Shown: positions 8,594 through 16,996, numbered from the stretch's first letter. The stretch: 32,942 nt of DNA from an uncultured Parabacteroides sp. (GCA_944325335.1 CALUZR010000043.1:1-32942); one strand, 5' to 3'. Numbers and translations are program-made. Notes: a model not told the origin generated them from the sequence alone.

Positions 8594-9568
8594 TTACTTA
8601 ATGTACGCTTCCAAGAACTTCGCATTGGGGACAGGCGTTAAGGTAACGGACTTGGTCGTGGCCGGAATCAACGCGGTCTGTCCTTGGTGGATGGAGATCT
8701 TGTAGCCGTTGTTGTCCTCGATGGTCGCGCTCCCTTCCATGCAAATGTAGACGACGAACGAATCCAACTCTTCGAAGTTGCGGACCATTTGCGCGTCCAT
8801 GTCGATGAGGTTGGTCGTGAAGTATTTGCAATCGGCCAGGTTGACTGTCGCGTTCGAATGCGCTTTGTAGTGCGTGCGGTAGTCGGGATAGAGCGTGTAA
8901 TCGATTGCGTCTTTCGCCAACTCCGTATGCAATTCGCGCGTGTTGCCGTTCTTGTCCTTGCGGTTGTAGTCGTAGATGCGGTAGGTAATGTTGCTGGTCT
9001 GCTGGATTTCAGCGATGAAGCAACCCGCACCGATGGCGTGTACGCGTCCGGCCGGGAGGAAGAACACGTCGCCTGCATTCACATCGTAACGCTGGAGGAC
9101 GTCCATGATCGTGTTGTTCTTTACGCGCTCTACGTATTCGTCCGGTGTAATTTGCTGTGAGAAACCAGAGTAGAGCGACGCGCCCTTGTCGGCCTTGATG
9201 ACGTACCACATTTCCGTCTTGCCAAACGAGTTGTGGCGCGCACGGGCCAATTCGTCGTTCGGATGTACTTGGATAGAGAGGTTGTCGCGCGCGTCGATGA
9301 ACTTGATCAACAGCGGGAAGCGGCCTTCGAACTGTTCCAACACATGGGCGCCTACGAGCTCTTTCCCGTATGATTGGATCAATTCGTCGAGCGACTTACC
9401 GGCCAATTCGCCTTCTGCCACTACCGAGAAGTTACCGTCTACGTGAGACAATTCCCAACTTTCGCCAATGCCTTCCTGCACCGGCGTGATGCCCTTGAAC
9501 GGGCAAATAGCTGAACCGCCCCAAATCACATTCTTCAGGATCGGTTTAAATGTCAATGGATACAACAT
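8594..9568 (-). CDS. manA: Mannose-6-phosphate isomerase, class I
   Basis: Interconverts fructose-6-phosphate and mannose-6-phosphate in the cytoplasm, supplying mannose for GDP-mannose and the GDP-fucose made from it. The 324-residue length fits the short bacterial class I form. Zn-ligand motifs are visible: IQVHPND near 99, KTEMWYVI near 117 and AGRVHAIGAG near 173. The N-terminus LTFKPILKNVIWGG and GIGESWELSHV are family hallmarks. The start is ATG 9568, 11 bases after the glgB stop, and a good terminator follows at 8518-8558, so glgB-manA look like one transcript. No defects seen. Confidence 0.93.
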   Translation of the reverse strand: MLYPLTFKPILKNVIWGGSAICPFKGITPVQEGIGESWELSHVDGNFSVVAEGELAGKSLDELIQSYGKELVGAHVLEQFEGRFPLLIKFIDARDNLSIQVHPNDELARARHNSFGKTEMWYVIKADKGASLYSGFSQQITPDEYVERVKNNTIMDVLQRYDVNAGDVFFLPAGRVHAIGAGCFIAEIQQTSNITYRIYDYNRKDKNGNTRELHTELAKDAIDYTLYPDYRTHYKAHSNATVNLADCKYFTTNLIDMDAQMVRNFEELDSFVVYICMEGSATIEDNNGYKISIHQGQTALIPATTKSVTLTPVPNAKFLEAYIK

Positions 9569-9579
9569 AGTATATTTCC

Positions 9580-11727
9580 TTATTTCTGTTTTTTATTAGC
9601 TGTTTTGCTGGTTGTTTTCTTGACGGCTTTCGCGGCCTTTGCCACTTTTTCTTCCTTCATGGCCTTGGCGGCTTTGGCGGCTTTCGTCGCAGTAGCTTCC
9701 GCTTTCTTGGCAGGTTTTACCTTGCGGAGTACCATGGCCGTACGTGCCGGGACATAGAGTTTCAACCATTCCTTCTTTTCTTTCTTATACAGCGGGTCGG
9801 GCTGGGTGAAGTGGTGGACCGAATCATCGTTGAGGGCGAAACCTCCGAAGCGGGGCGCATCGGTATCAAGCACGACTTCATATTCTCCCTTCGGAACCAA
9901 GAAACCATAGTCCGTGAAAGATTTCGTCGGACTGAAGTTGAATACAAATACCAAGTCCTTACGCATATAGGCGAGGATTTGGTCTCCGTCGTTGTCCCAC
10001 ACTTTCTGGAGCGGCGTGTCTTGGAAATTCTTCACGCTCCGGATGAGGTGCACCATCTCGCGGTCGAAATCGCCCAGGAAATGATACTTCAGGTTCATAT
10101 TATCTACCAAATCCCACTGGCGGCGTGCGTATTTGTAGGACCAACCGTTGCCTTCGCGGGGGAAGTCGATCCATTCCGGATGCCCGAACTCGTTGCCCAT
10201 GAAGTTGAGGTAACCGCCGTTGATGGTCGTAGCCGTCACGAGGCGGATCATCTTATGGAGCGCCATACCGCGTTCGACCATGAAGTTGTGGTCGTCTACC
10301 TGCATGTGCCAATACATGTCGGCGTCGATAAGGCGGAAGATGATGGTCTTGTCGCCCACGAGCGCTTGGTCGTGGCTTTCGGCGTAACTGATGGTCTTCT
10401 CGTCGGCGCGGCGGTTTGTCGTTTCCCACCAGATGGCCGACGGGTGCCAGTCTTCGTCTTTCTTTTCTTTGATGGTCTTGATCCAGAAGTCGGGGATGTT
10501 CATGGCCATGCGATAGTCGAACCCGTATCCGCCGTCTTCTATTTTAGCTGCCAAGCCAGGCATGCCGCTGACCTCTTCCGCGATGGTGATGGCGTTCTTG
10601 TTTACCTCATGGATAAGCTTGTTGGCCAATGTCAGGTAGGCAATCGCGTCGCCGTCCTGATGTCCGTTGTAATAGTCACCATAGTTGCAGAAAGCTTCGC
10701 CCAGTCCGTGGCTATAATAGAGCATCGACGTCACGCCGTCGAAACGGAAACCGTCGAACTTATATTCTTCCAGCCAGAATTTACAGTTAGAAAGCAGGAA
10801 GTGCAACACTTCATTCTTGCCGTAGTCGAAGCAGAGCGAATCCCATGCCGGATGTTCGCGGCGGCTGTCTCCGTGGAAATAGAGGTCGTATGAGCCGTCA
10901 AAGTGCCCCAATCCTTCCATTTCATTCTTTACGGCGTGGCTATGCACGATGTCCATGATGACCGAGAGGCCGTTGGCATGTGCTTCGTCGATGAGTTGCT
11001 TCAAGTCCTCCGGCGTCCCAAAGCGGGAGGAGGCGGCAAAGAAGCTGCTCACGTGGTAGCCGAACGAACCGTAATACGGATGTTCCTGTATGGCCATGAT
11101 TTGGATGGCATTGTATCCTTCCTTCACGATGCGCGGCAGGACTTTCTCGCGGAACTCGTTGTACGAGCCTACTTTTTCTTCGTTCGTGCCCATGCCGATA
11201 TGGCATTCGTAAATCATGAGGGGAGCGGTATCGGGTTTGAATTTCTTTATCTTGAATTTGTAGGGTTCTTCCGGATTCCAGACTTGCGCGCTGAAGATTT
11301 TCGTCTCCGGGTCTTGTACCACGCGCCGGATCCATGCCGGAATGCGTTCGCCGCATCCGCCTTCCCATTCGACCCAAAGTTTGAACAAATCCCCGTGGTG
11401 TAGCATGTCAGACGGCAGGATGATTTCCCAGTTTCCGTTTTCAATGCGCGTCATGCGGTACTCTTCGCTCCGCTGCCAGTTGTTGAACGTGCCAATCAAG
11501 TAGATAGCGGTAGCGTGTGGCGCCCATTCGCGGAAGATCCATCCTTTCGGCGTCTTATGCAATCCGAAGTAGAGATACCCGGACGCGAAATCCGACAAGG
11601 AGATTTTCCCGTTGTTCGTCAGACTTTTTTCTTTATCCAGCACATACTGGTAACGCCCTTCGATGGCTGCCGAGTAGGGTTCCAGCCACGGGTCGTTCTT
11701 GATTAGATTCAATGACTCCATGTTCAT
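9580..11727 (-). CDS. glgB: 1,4-alpha-glucan branching enzyme (GH13) with Lys/Ala-rich tail
   Basis: Makes alpha-1,6 branches in glycogen. The 715 residues hold a CBM48-like N-terminal domain (about 45-150; GWIFREWAPHATAIYLIGTF) and a GH13 barrel of the eukaryote-like subfamily. The nucleophile is the Asp in DGFRFDGVTSM near 329, the acid/base the Glu in ITIAEEVSG near 383, and the third catalytic Asp in YAESHDQALVGDKT near 452. The C-terminal beta domain ends near 672. Beyond it is an unusual tail of about 40 residues made mostly of Lys and Ala (units such as KAAKAAKAMK and KKTTSKTANKKQK), histone H1-like and absent from core family members. The start is ATG 11727; MES at 11721 is possible. 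A -7 box lies at 11751-11758. Confidence 0.92.
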   Translation of the reverse strand: MNMESLNLIKNDPWLEPYSAAIEGRYQYVLDKEKSLTNNGKISLSDFASGYLYFGLHKTPKGWIFREWAPHATAIYLIGTFNNWQRSEEYRMTRIENGNWEIILPSDMLHHGDLFKLWVEWEGGCGERIPAWIRRVVQDPETKIFSAQVWNPEEPYKFKIKKFKPDTAPLMIYECHIGMGTNEEKVGSYNEFREKVLPRIVKEGYNAIQIMAIQEHPYYGSFGYHVSSFFAASSRFGTPEDLKQLIDEAHANGLSVIMDIVHSHAVKNEMEGLGHFDGSYDLYFHGDSRREHPAWDSLCFDYGKNEVLHFLLSNCKFWLEEYKFDGFRFDGVTSMLYYSHGLGEAFCNYGDYYNGHQDGDAIAYLTLANKLIHEVNKNAITIAEEVSGMPGLAAKIEDGGYGFDYRMAMNIPDFWIKTIKEKKDEDWHPSAIWWETTNRRADEKTISYAESHDQALVGDKTIIFRLIDADMYWHMQVDDHNFMVERGMALHKMIRLVTATTINGGYLNFMGNEFGHPEWIDFPREGNGWSYKYARRQWDLVDNMNLKYHFLGDFDREMVHLIRSVKNFQDTPLQKVWDNDGDQILAYMRKDLVFVFNFSPTKSFTDYGFLVPKGEYEVVLDTDAPRFGGFALNDDSVHHFTQPDPLYKKEKKEWLKLYVPARTAMVLRKVKPAKKAEATATKAAKAAKAMKEEKVAKAAKAVKKTTSKTANKKQK

Positions 11728-11750
11728 TATCTTTAATTGGTTCTATGGCA

Positions 11751-11758
11751 CAAAGGTA
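11751..11758 (-). promoter_or_regulatory. Promoter -7 box for glgB-manA
   Basis: TACCTTTG on the minus strand, 23 bases before ATG 11727. The -33 region is A-rich without a clear TTTG. Confidence 0.5.
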
Positions 11759-11828
11759 TAAAAAAAATGAAGAATGAGGAATGAAGAAGGAAGAATTTCC
11801 CAGCAAAATAGGATTACGGCGGGTTTTC

Positions 11829-12106
11829 CCGTGTCTGGAACGCGTTTTGCAACGGCTGCGCAGCCTCTCCAGCGGCTGGAAATCATTTTGCAATCGTTGC
11901 AAAGCCTTTCCGGGAGCTGGAAATCATTTTGCAACGGCTGCGCAGCCTTTCCCGTGGCTGGAAATCATTTTGCAATCGTTGCAAAGCCTTTCCAGGAGCT
12001 GGAAATCATTTTGCAATCGTTGCAAAGCCCTTTCCAGGAGCTGGAAACCATTTTGCAATCGTTGCAAAGCCCTTTCCAGCGGCTGGAAAAGGCTCTGCAA
12101 TCGTTG
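11829..12106. repeat. Intergenic array of about 13 half-units, composite period 41-42 bases (array C)
   Basis: Two dyads alternate. Type a is GCAATCGTTGC or GGCTGCGCAGCC; type b is TTTCCAG-GAG-CTGGAAA or close variants. GCAA(C/T) begins at 11849, 11890, 11931, 11972, 12013, 12055 and 12097. TGGAA begins at 11836, 11877, 11918, 11959, 12000, 12042 and 12084. Both series have spacings 41, 41, 41, 41, 42, 42, so single units are about 20-21 bases. It fills most of the 379-base gap between the methyltransferase stop and glgB. Bases 11760-11810 before it are A/G-rich and hold nothing else I can identify. Frames open across it are artefacts of the repeat. Confidence 0.9.
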
Positions 12107-13291
12107 TTACTCTACATATAATACTAAGCCCTTCAGGTATTCGCCCTCTGGGTGATAGATGTTGACGGGATGGTCGGCGGGTTGCGTCAGTTGGTGGAGG
12201 ATGCGCACCTTGCGTTTGGATTGCGCCGCCGCGCTGAACACGGCGAGGCGGAAATTCTCTTTGCTCACGACTTGCGAGCAGGAGAAGGTGAACAGGATGC
12301 CGCCCGGCCGGATCTTCTCGAACGCGATGGCGTTGAGCTTGCGGTATCCTTGGAGCGCGTTCCGGAGCACCTCTTTATGCTTGGCGAAGGCGGGCGGGTC
12401 GAGGATGATCAGGTCGTAATTCTCGCCCATGCGTTCCAAGTATTTGAAGGCATCTTCGGCGAATGCCTCGTGGCGCGCGTCGCCGGGGAAGTTCAGTTCC
12501 ACGTTTTTGTTCGTCAGCATGATGGCCTTGGCCGAGCTATCGACCGAATGGACCAACTTGGCCCCGCCGCGCATGGCGTAGAAGGAGAAGCCGCCCGTGT
12601 AGCAGAACATGTTCAAGACGGAACGCCCTTTCGAATAGCGCTCGAGGAGCGAACGGTTCTCGCGTTGGTCGACGAAGAAGCCCGTCTTCTGTCCCTTTTG
12701 CCAATCGACGTAGAAACGCAACCCGTTTTCCATCGCGATGTCTTCCACATCGTGCCCGTAGAGGTAACCGCTCTCGTTGTCGAGCCCCGCCTTGTACGGG
12801 AGTGTTGTCTCCGATTTATAGTATATGTTTTGCAGCTTTTCGCCTATGACTTCTTGCAAAGCCAGGCCTATTTCCTGGCGCGAACGGTGCATCCCGACCG
12901 AATGGGCTTGTACTACCGCCGTGTGGGCATACATGTCGATGACCAACCCCGGCAGGTTGTCCCCTTCGCCATGCACCAGGCGGAAGGTGTTGTTCGTGGG
13001 GGTATCTACCAATCCCAATATCTGGCGCAATTGATAGGCAATCCGGATACGTTCCACCCAGAAGGCATGGTCGATTTCGCACGGCTTGAATGAAAGCACG
13101 CGTACCGAAATGCTCCCGATTTGGTAATGCCCCACGGCGAGGAAACGCCCGTCGGCACTATATACTTCTACGATATCGCCCTCTTCCGGCTTGCCTTCCA
13201 TGCGTTGGATAGCTCCGGAGAAAACCCACGGATGGAAACGCAACAGCGATTCTTCTTTCTTGGGTTTCAAATATATTTTATGATAACTCAT
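12107..13291 (-). CDS. Class I SAM-dependent rRNA cytosine methyltransferase, RlmI-like
   Basis: The 394-residue protein has an N-terminal PUA RNA-binding domain (about 1-80; RFHPWVFSGAIQRMEG) and a Rossmann methyltransferase. SAM motif I is VLNMFCYTGGFSFYAM near 222, and the catalytic-loop motif ILDPPAFAKH is near 300. FTFSCSQVV near 352 holds the C-terminal Cys motif of m5C RNA methyltransferases. RlmI modifies 23S rRNA C1962 in E. coli; the exact target here is inferred. The gene overlaps the upstream exonuclease by 14 bases, so the two are translationally linked, and both deal with RNA. The stop at 12107 abuts array C. Confidence 0.88.
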   Translation of the reverse strand: MSYHKIYLKPKKEESLLRFHPWVFSGAIQRMEGKPEEGDIVEVYSADGRFLAVGHYQIGSISVRVLSFKPCEIDHAFWVERIRIAYQLRQILGLVDTPTNNTFRLVHGEGDNLPGLVIDMYAHTAVVQAHSVGMHRSRQEIGLALQEVIGEKLQNIYYKSETTLPYKAGLDNESGYLYGHDVEDIAMENGLRFYVDWQKGQKTGFFVDQRENRSLLERYSKGRSVLNMFCYTGGFSFYAMRGGAKLVHSVDSSAKAIMLTNKNVELNFPGDARHEAFAEDAFKYLERMGENYDLIILDPPAFAKHKEVLRNALQGYRKLNAIAFEKIRPGGILFTFSCSQVVSKENFRLAVFSAAAQSKRKVRILHQLTQPADHPVNIYHPEGEYLKGLVLYVE

Positions 13292-13877
13292 CGGTAGTTT
13301 GATTATTCAATTGTTTATAAATATGCAGGCAGGCCCATGCGTCCAATGCGGCGTAGCGTTGTTGCGGTTCGGTCAGGTTCTCGGCTTCCCAGTTCGAGAG
13401 GCGTTGCCCTTTGGATATCTTTTTCTGAAACATAATGGCGTAAATCTTTTGCAAGCTGGCAGCTTCAATGCCGAACTGCCCTACGTAGGGTTGCAGGTCG
13501 AGGAAGTTCTCCGGTTTGATTTCCGTCCGTTTGCGGATAGCCCCGAAGTCGTCGCGCAACGAAAGTCCTACCTTCTTCACATCCGCGTTGCCCAACAACT
13601 TCTTCAACGAAGCCGGGAACCCCATGCGGTTCAACCGGAAGAGGAAACATGTATCTTCTGTCGAGAGTTGCACCAAGGCGATCTTGTTTCTTCGTCCTCT
13701 TCGGAAGTTCGGACGTGTCTCCGTATCAAAACCCAATACGGGATATCGTTCCAGGTAAGCCACGGCCCGGTTCGCGTCTTTCTCGTTCGTCAGGACGAAA
13801 ATCCGCCCTTCGAACTTCTCCATCGGAAGTTCTTCTACTTCCTCTTTCGTGATCGTATGTGCGTATTCTGTGTTCAT
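13278..13877 (-). CDS. 3'-5' exonuclease, RNase D-like (DEDDy)
   Basis: 199 residues, a single exonuclease domain without the HRDC domains of full RNase D. DEDDy motifs: Exo I FDTET near 51, Exo II around VGLSLRDDFGAIRK near 103, and Exo III RYAALDAWACLHIYK near 177. The family trims RNA or DNA 3' ends with two metal ions; the natural substrate here is unknown. It lies 6 bases downstream of the DUF5063 gene and overlaps the rRNA methyltransferase, so the three form a compact operon, an arrangement I recall from other Bacteroidales. Confidence 0.88.
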   Translation of the reverse strand: MNTEYAHTITKEEVEELPMEKFEGRIFVLTNEKDANRAVAYLERYPVLGFDTETRPNFRRGRRNKIALVQLSTEDTCFLFRLNRMGFPASLKKLLGNADVKKVGLSLRDDFGAIRKRTEIKPENFLDLQPYVGQFGIEAASLQKIYAIMFQKKISKGQRLSNWEAENLTEPQQRYAALDAWACLHIYKQLNNQTTDELS

Positions 13878-13883
13878 TCTTTA

Positions 13884-14414
13884 TTACTCATTCAATTCAT
13901 CATCACTGTATCTTAAATCATGCAGGGCTTTGAGCGCGTTCAGCAACCGTTGCCCCCAGTAATTGCAGAAGTTGGTCCGGCAAAGCGCTACGGCTTCTTG
14001 CATCACCTCCTCGTTCCCTTGGCGGAAGAGCGAAACGAAGTTACCTACATCTTGATAGACATCCGCCAAATCTTCAGAGATGAATGCGGCGATAGGCGTC
14101 TCGCTATACGCCATATCCGGACGGAAGGTATCCAAATAGGTATCATGTTCGCCCAACAAACTGGCGACACCCGTGCGCACCGCGTCGTACATCGATTCCG
14201 TCACGTACAATTCCGGGTCGAACATATCATCTACTTCTACTTCTGGAAGCAACGCGGCCTTGAGGTAAAGTAACGGGAGGATCTTGGTAGCTTTGTCTAC
14301 AAAGTCAAACACTTCCATTTGCGAAGCCTTTTCCACGAAGGTACAATACTCCAAGGCTACCGTGACAAACTCTACCGTATTCCGGTCGTATACCGCATTC
14401 GTTTTTTTCTTCAT
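13884..14414 (-). CDS. DUF5063 domain-containing protein
   Basis: A 176-residue, soluble, mostly helical protein with no signal peptide or membrane segment. The start MKKKTNAVYDRNTVEFVTVA and the body (FVDKATKILPLLYLKAALLP, RPDMAYSETPIAAFISEDLADVYQDVGNFV) match DUF5063 as I know it from Bacteroidetes. Its function has not been established to my knowledge. It is the first gene of the unit with the exonuclease and rRNA methyltransferase (6-base gap), which suggests a link to RNA metabolism, by context only. Confidence 0.8.
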   Translation of the reverse strand: MKKKTNAVYDRNTVEFVTVALEYCTFVEKASQMEVFDFVDKATKILPLLYLKAALLPEVEVDDMFDPELYVTESMYDAVRTGVASLLGEHDTYLDTFRPDMAYSETPIAAFISEDLADVYQDVGNFVSLFRQGNEEVMQEAVALCRTNFCNYWGQRLLNALKALHDLRYSDDELNE

Positions 14415-14454
14415 GATTTATGTTGGATATTACTCGATTTTTCTTTTCGAGATG

Positions 14455-14462
14455 CAAATATA
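14455..14462 (-). promoter_or_regulatory. Promoter -7 box for the DUF5063-exonuclease-methyltransferase operon
   Basis: TATATTTG on the minus strand, 40 bases before ATG 14414. No clear -33 box at the expected spacing. Confidence 0.4.
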
Positions 14463-14489
14463 CACATAAGTCTTGAATTATTGGCATGC

Positions 14490-14516
14490 TCTTGCCCTGT
14501 GGATGCAAGATTTTTT
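14490..14516 (+). terminator. Terminator-like hairpin pointing right
   Basis: TCTTGC (14490-14495) and GCAAGA (14505-14510) form a 6-base stem, followed by six T on the plus strand. It overlaps the end of the minus-strand DUF4153 gene, and no plus-strand gene precedes it. On the minus strand the U tract is missing, so its role is unclear. Confidence 0.35.
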
Positions 14517-15969
14517 AGCGTATTAAGTAACATTTCGGTTGCATATACCGGACATCATACCCCGAATCCGTCCGCAAGACATTATAATTCTCGAAGAGGA
14601 TTGTAACGGAATCCAAGTCCAAACGCAAGAGTTCGGTGTACTTCTCCTTAGGGATGGAATCGGTCGGAGAGAGCCCTGCCTTCTGCAACTGGTCGGCGAA
14701 GATACAGGAAAAGTCGTTATGATATACCAAGCTGTCCTTAATATAAAGGTATAAACTATCCCGGTAGGTTTGGTAATAGTTCCCTTCTTCTGGATAGGAG
14801 TTTAATAGGTAGAGCTGTTTATACCCGGAAATATCCACGGGACTTTGCGCACGTATGGTAATCATCTCTTCCCGTTGGGTTTCCTTCATCGGTTCGGTTC
14901 GTCCGGTTTGTGACCAGGCCTCGATGTCCTTTGCCGTGATGCCCGGTATGTAGGTAAGGATCGAGAAGAGCGCTACCGCACTCCAGGCCGTTAAGGTGTA
15001 ATGGGATAACCTACGAACGAGGAAGAACAACGACATAAGGGTCAGTACCGATACTACCGCTACCAGGTAAACCCGCGGCTCGGTAAACCCATATTCATTA
15101 ATCCGGTAGGCGACGCCCGTCCAGCATAATGCCAACGTAGGCAAAGTGATCCAGCTTGCCCATCGATAGAACCAGTCATAGTTCCGCTTCTCCAAGAAAG
15201 ATTGGCATCCCTTCAGCATAAAGAGGAAGCCTACGAAGGCCGTTACCATATAGGCGACTTGTCCCTTAGGAAGCTCAAAGGTAATCACAATCTTCCCTAT
15301 ATAAAGGTAAAGGATAACCGCATAGACAATCAATGCAGGTGAAAGGACATAGTCCATCAGTATGCGAAACGCCTTCCCTACGTGCATCGCCTTCTCTCCA
15401 TATACATCTTTGAATAGGATGAACAAGAGCGGCAGGCAAAAGGCAAACGCTATGGCTTGGGCAATGAGTATCAGGTCGGCCATATCATCTTTCCATATAT
15501 CAAAGATGTAACTGGTCGAGGCAGTTATCACCCAAAGGGTAAGCCATATAATCAAGGAGAGGACGAAGGCTATCCCTGCAGATTTTACATACTTCCACGT
15601 CCCTTCCGTAAACGACCAGTCATCCTTCCCACTCGTGGCCAGGACATACAGAAGCTGTATATTTAGTAAGGTAAAGAAATAGGGGAACGACACGAGCGCC
15701 TCGCTCATCCCATAAAAGGGTATTAATAACAAAGGCGACAGGTAATAAAACCACCGCATCACCCTCCATTTCGCCTGGGCATGGAAAATGCACGCGAGGA
15801 GGAACACTACCGGAGCATAGCGCAAGAGGTTCCATATCGGACGGTCGTCCACCCACACCATGCTGATCCATAATCCACAGAAGCATACCGCCAGGAATGC
15901 CTCCACCGGGTTCCGCCTCACGCTTTCCTTCATTCCCTCCCAAAAGAGATGTAATTTATTTATCTTCAT
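14515..15969 (-). CDS. DUF4153 domain-containing integral membrane protein
   Basis: 484 residues. The N-terminal two thirds carry about ten to twelve membrane helices (from about residue 22 to 355), with DUF4153-like stretches such as WITASTSYIFDIWKDDMADL and YVLSPALIVYAVILYLYIGK. The C-terminal part (about 365-484) is soluble and probably faces the periplasm (SPVDISGYKQLYLLNSYPEE). Function unknown; the family is common in Bacteroidetes. Its ATG overlaps the stop of the SGNH hydrolase as ATGA (15966-15969), a classic sign of translational coupling. Confidence 0.82.
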   Translation of the reverse strand: MKINKLHLFWEGMKESVRRNPVEAFLAVCFCGLWISMVWVDDRPIWNLLRYAPVVFLLACIFHAQAKWRVMRWFYYLSPLLLIPFYGMSEALVSFPYFFTLLNIQLLYVLATSGKDDWSFTEGTWKYVKSAGIAFVLSLIIWLTLWVITASTSYIFDIWKDDMADLILIAQAIAFAFCLPLLFILFKDVYGEKAMHVGKAFRILMDYVLSPALIVYAVILYLYIGKIVITFELPKGQVAYMVTAFVGFLFMLKGCQSFLEKRNYDWFYRWASWITLPTLALCWTGVAYRINEYGFTEPRVYLVAVVSVLTLMSLFFLVRRLSHYTLTAWSAVALFSILTYIPGITAKDIEAWSQTGRTEPMKETQREEMITIRAQSPVDISGYKQLYLLNSYPEEGNYYQTYRDSLYLYIKDSLVYHNDFSCIFADQLQKAGLSPTDSIPKEKYTELLRLDLDSVTILFENYNVLRTDSGYDVRYMQPKCYLIR

Positions 15970-16748
15970 AAGTCTAAGATAACTTTATAAATAGCCTTTC
16001 CCCACAGTTCGCCCAGTTCCTTCGCGCCCTTCTTGTTGGGATGTAAATAGAAAGTGCCGACATGTCCTTGTTCAGCGTGGAATAGCTCCTCTTTGCCCTT
16101 GAAATGGTCGAAGCCAAGGGTATCGCCTAAGAAGACCCGCCCCGGCGCCTTTGCCTCATAATGCTTCACCAGGGTTTGTATAACAGGGTAATAGGAGATG
16201 AGACTGTCCAGTCCTTCCTGCAGGTACTTAGCGCCATTATAAGTTGTGGGGCTATACCAGATGGGGCGATGCACGATGACTTTGCAAGTAGGGTAACGAA
16301 CCAACAACGTATCGATCAGCTGTGCCATATTCTGCCGATATTGCATGGGCGAGACGGGTGCCCCATTCGTGCCTTCCGAGGCACTGTCATTCGTACCCAG
16401 CATGACGGAGAATAGGAGCGTCGCCCAGTCCTCGTCCGCCAGCTGGTCGGCCGCTTGCGTCATGCGGTCGAAGAGGGTATGCGTAGAGGGAAGGTAATCG
16501 ACCGTCGTGCATCCGCTCACTCCCTGATTGCTGAACTTCACTTGCCCCACGCCTGGTTGTTGTTCCAGGTACAAAGCGGCCTGTACCGGCGGGGCTTCAT
16601 GCGAAGGCTTCTCGAGCAATGCCCCCTGTGTGATGCTATTCCCAATGAATATGATATTCAAGTGCTTCTTAGGTGCTTCTTGTGCGAACGTGAGGTTAAA
16701 TAAACCCGTAAGGAGGAGCACCCAACTCCATTTCCATATCCTTTTCAT
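15966..16748 (-). CDS. Secreted SGNH/GDSL hydrolase (esterase-like)
   Basis: ATG 16748 gives a 260-residue protein with a proper signal peptide (MKRIWKWSWVLLLTGLFNLTFA). A longer frame to 16835 would bury that signal, so it is rejected. Block I is IIFIGNSITQGA with the nucleophile Ser, block III VMLGTNDSASEG, block V FYLHPNKKGAKELG. In most SGNH enzymes the catalytic Asp sits three residues before the His; here that position is Phe, so the triad may be a dyad or use another acid, as in some Bacteroidetes relatives. Members deacetylate sugars or cleave acyl esters; the substrate is not evident. Coupled to the DUF4153 gene. Confidence 0.83.
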   Translation of the reverse strand: MKRIWKWSWVLLLTGLFNLTFAQEAPKKHLNIIFIGNSITQGALLEKPSHEAPPVQAALYLEQQPGVGQVKFSNQGVSGCTTVDYLPSTHTLFDRMTQAADQLADEDWATLLFSVMLGTNDSASEGTNGAPVSPMQYRQNMAQLIDTLLVRYPTCKVIVHRPIWYSPTTYNGAKYLQEGLDSLISYYPVIQTLVKHYEAKAPGRVFLGDTLGFDHFKGKEELFHAEQGHVGTFYLHPNKKGAKELGELWGKAIYKVILDL

Positions 16749-16882
16749 ATACCTATTTATGAGGGTTAAACATATCCTATGCAAAGGAACGAATTTTCCC
16801 CAGAATAGAAAGGCTAAAGGAGCATATTTTCCCATCAGATAAGGTCACGAAGTAGGGCAGACTAAAGATAGAGATCTTCTCG

Positions 16883-16966
16883 GCGGTTTTTATTTTTTGC
16901 TGGGCATCTGCCGGTTCATCCCCCGGCTTTTGTAGTTTATCCTCCAGCTTTCGCGAATTATTCCAT
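16883..16966. repeat. Degenerate 21-base periodic stretch (possible array D)
   Basis: In the divergent gap between the SGNH gene and fkp, GGCTTTTG at 16925 and AGCTTTCG at 16946 lie 21 bases apart with similar downstream sequence (TTTATCC and ATTATTCC). A weaker copy starts at 16904. About half of the positions match between neighbours. It resembles a decayed member of the array class seen elsewhere in the window. Confidence 0.35.
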
Positions 16967-16996
16967 TGCGGGCATTCAGTAAATATCATATCTTTG
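16966..16996 (+). promoter_or_regulatory. Promoter for fkp
   Basis: TTG (16966-16968), a 20-base spacer, then TATCTTTG (16989-16996), in line with the Bacteroidetes pattern. ATG 17026 follows with an AGAAG ribosome-binding-like stretch. Confidence 0.65.

Noticed and set aside
9811..10893. Plus-strand frame of 360 codons
   Set aside because: Antisense to glgB, whose catalytic motifs are intact.
11774..12165. Overlapping frames on the plus strand across array C, with repeated peptide units
   Set aside because: All three plus frames and part of the minus strand are open because of the repeat itself. None has a start signal or family features.
12152..13093. Plus-strand frame of 313 codons
   Set aside because: It is antisense to the RlmI-like methyltransferase, which has clear domains. 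Long antisense frames are common in these coding regions.
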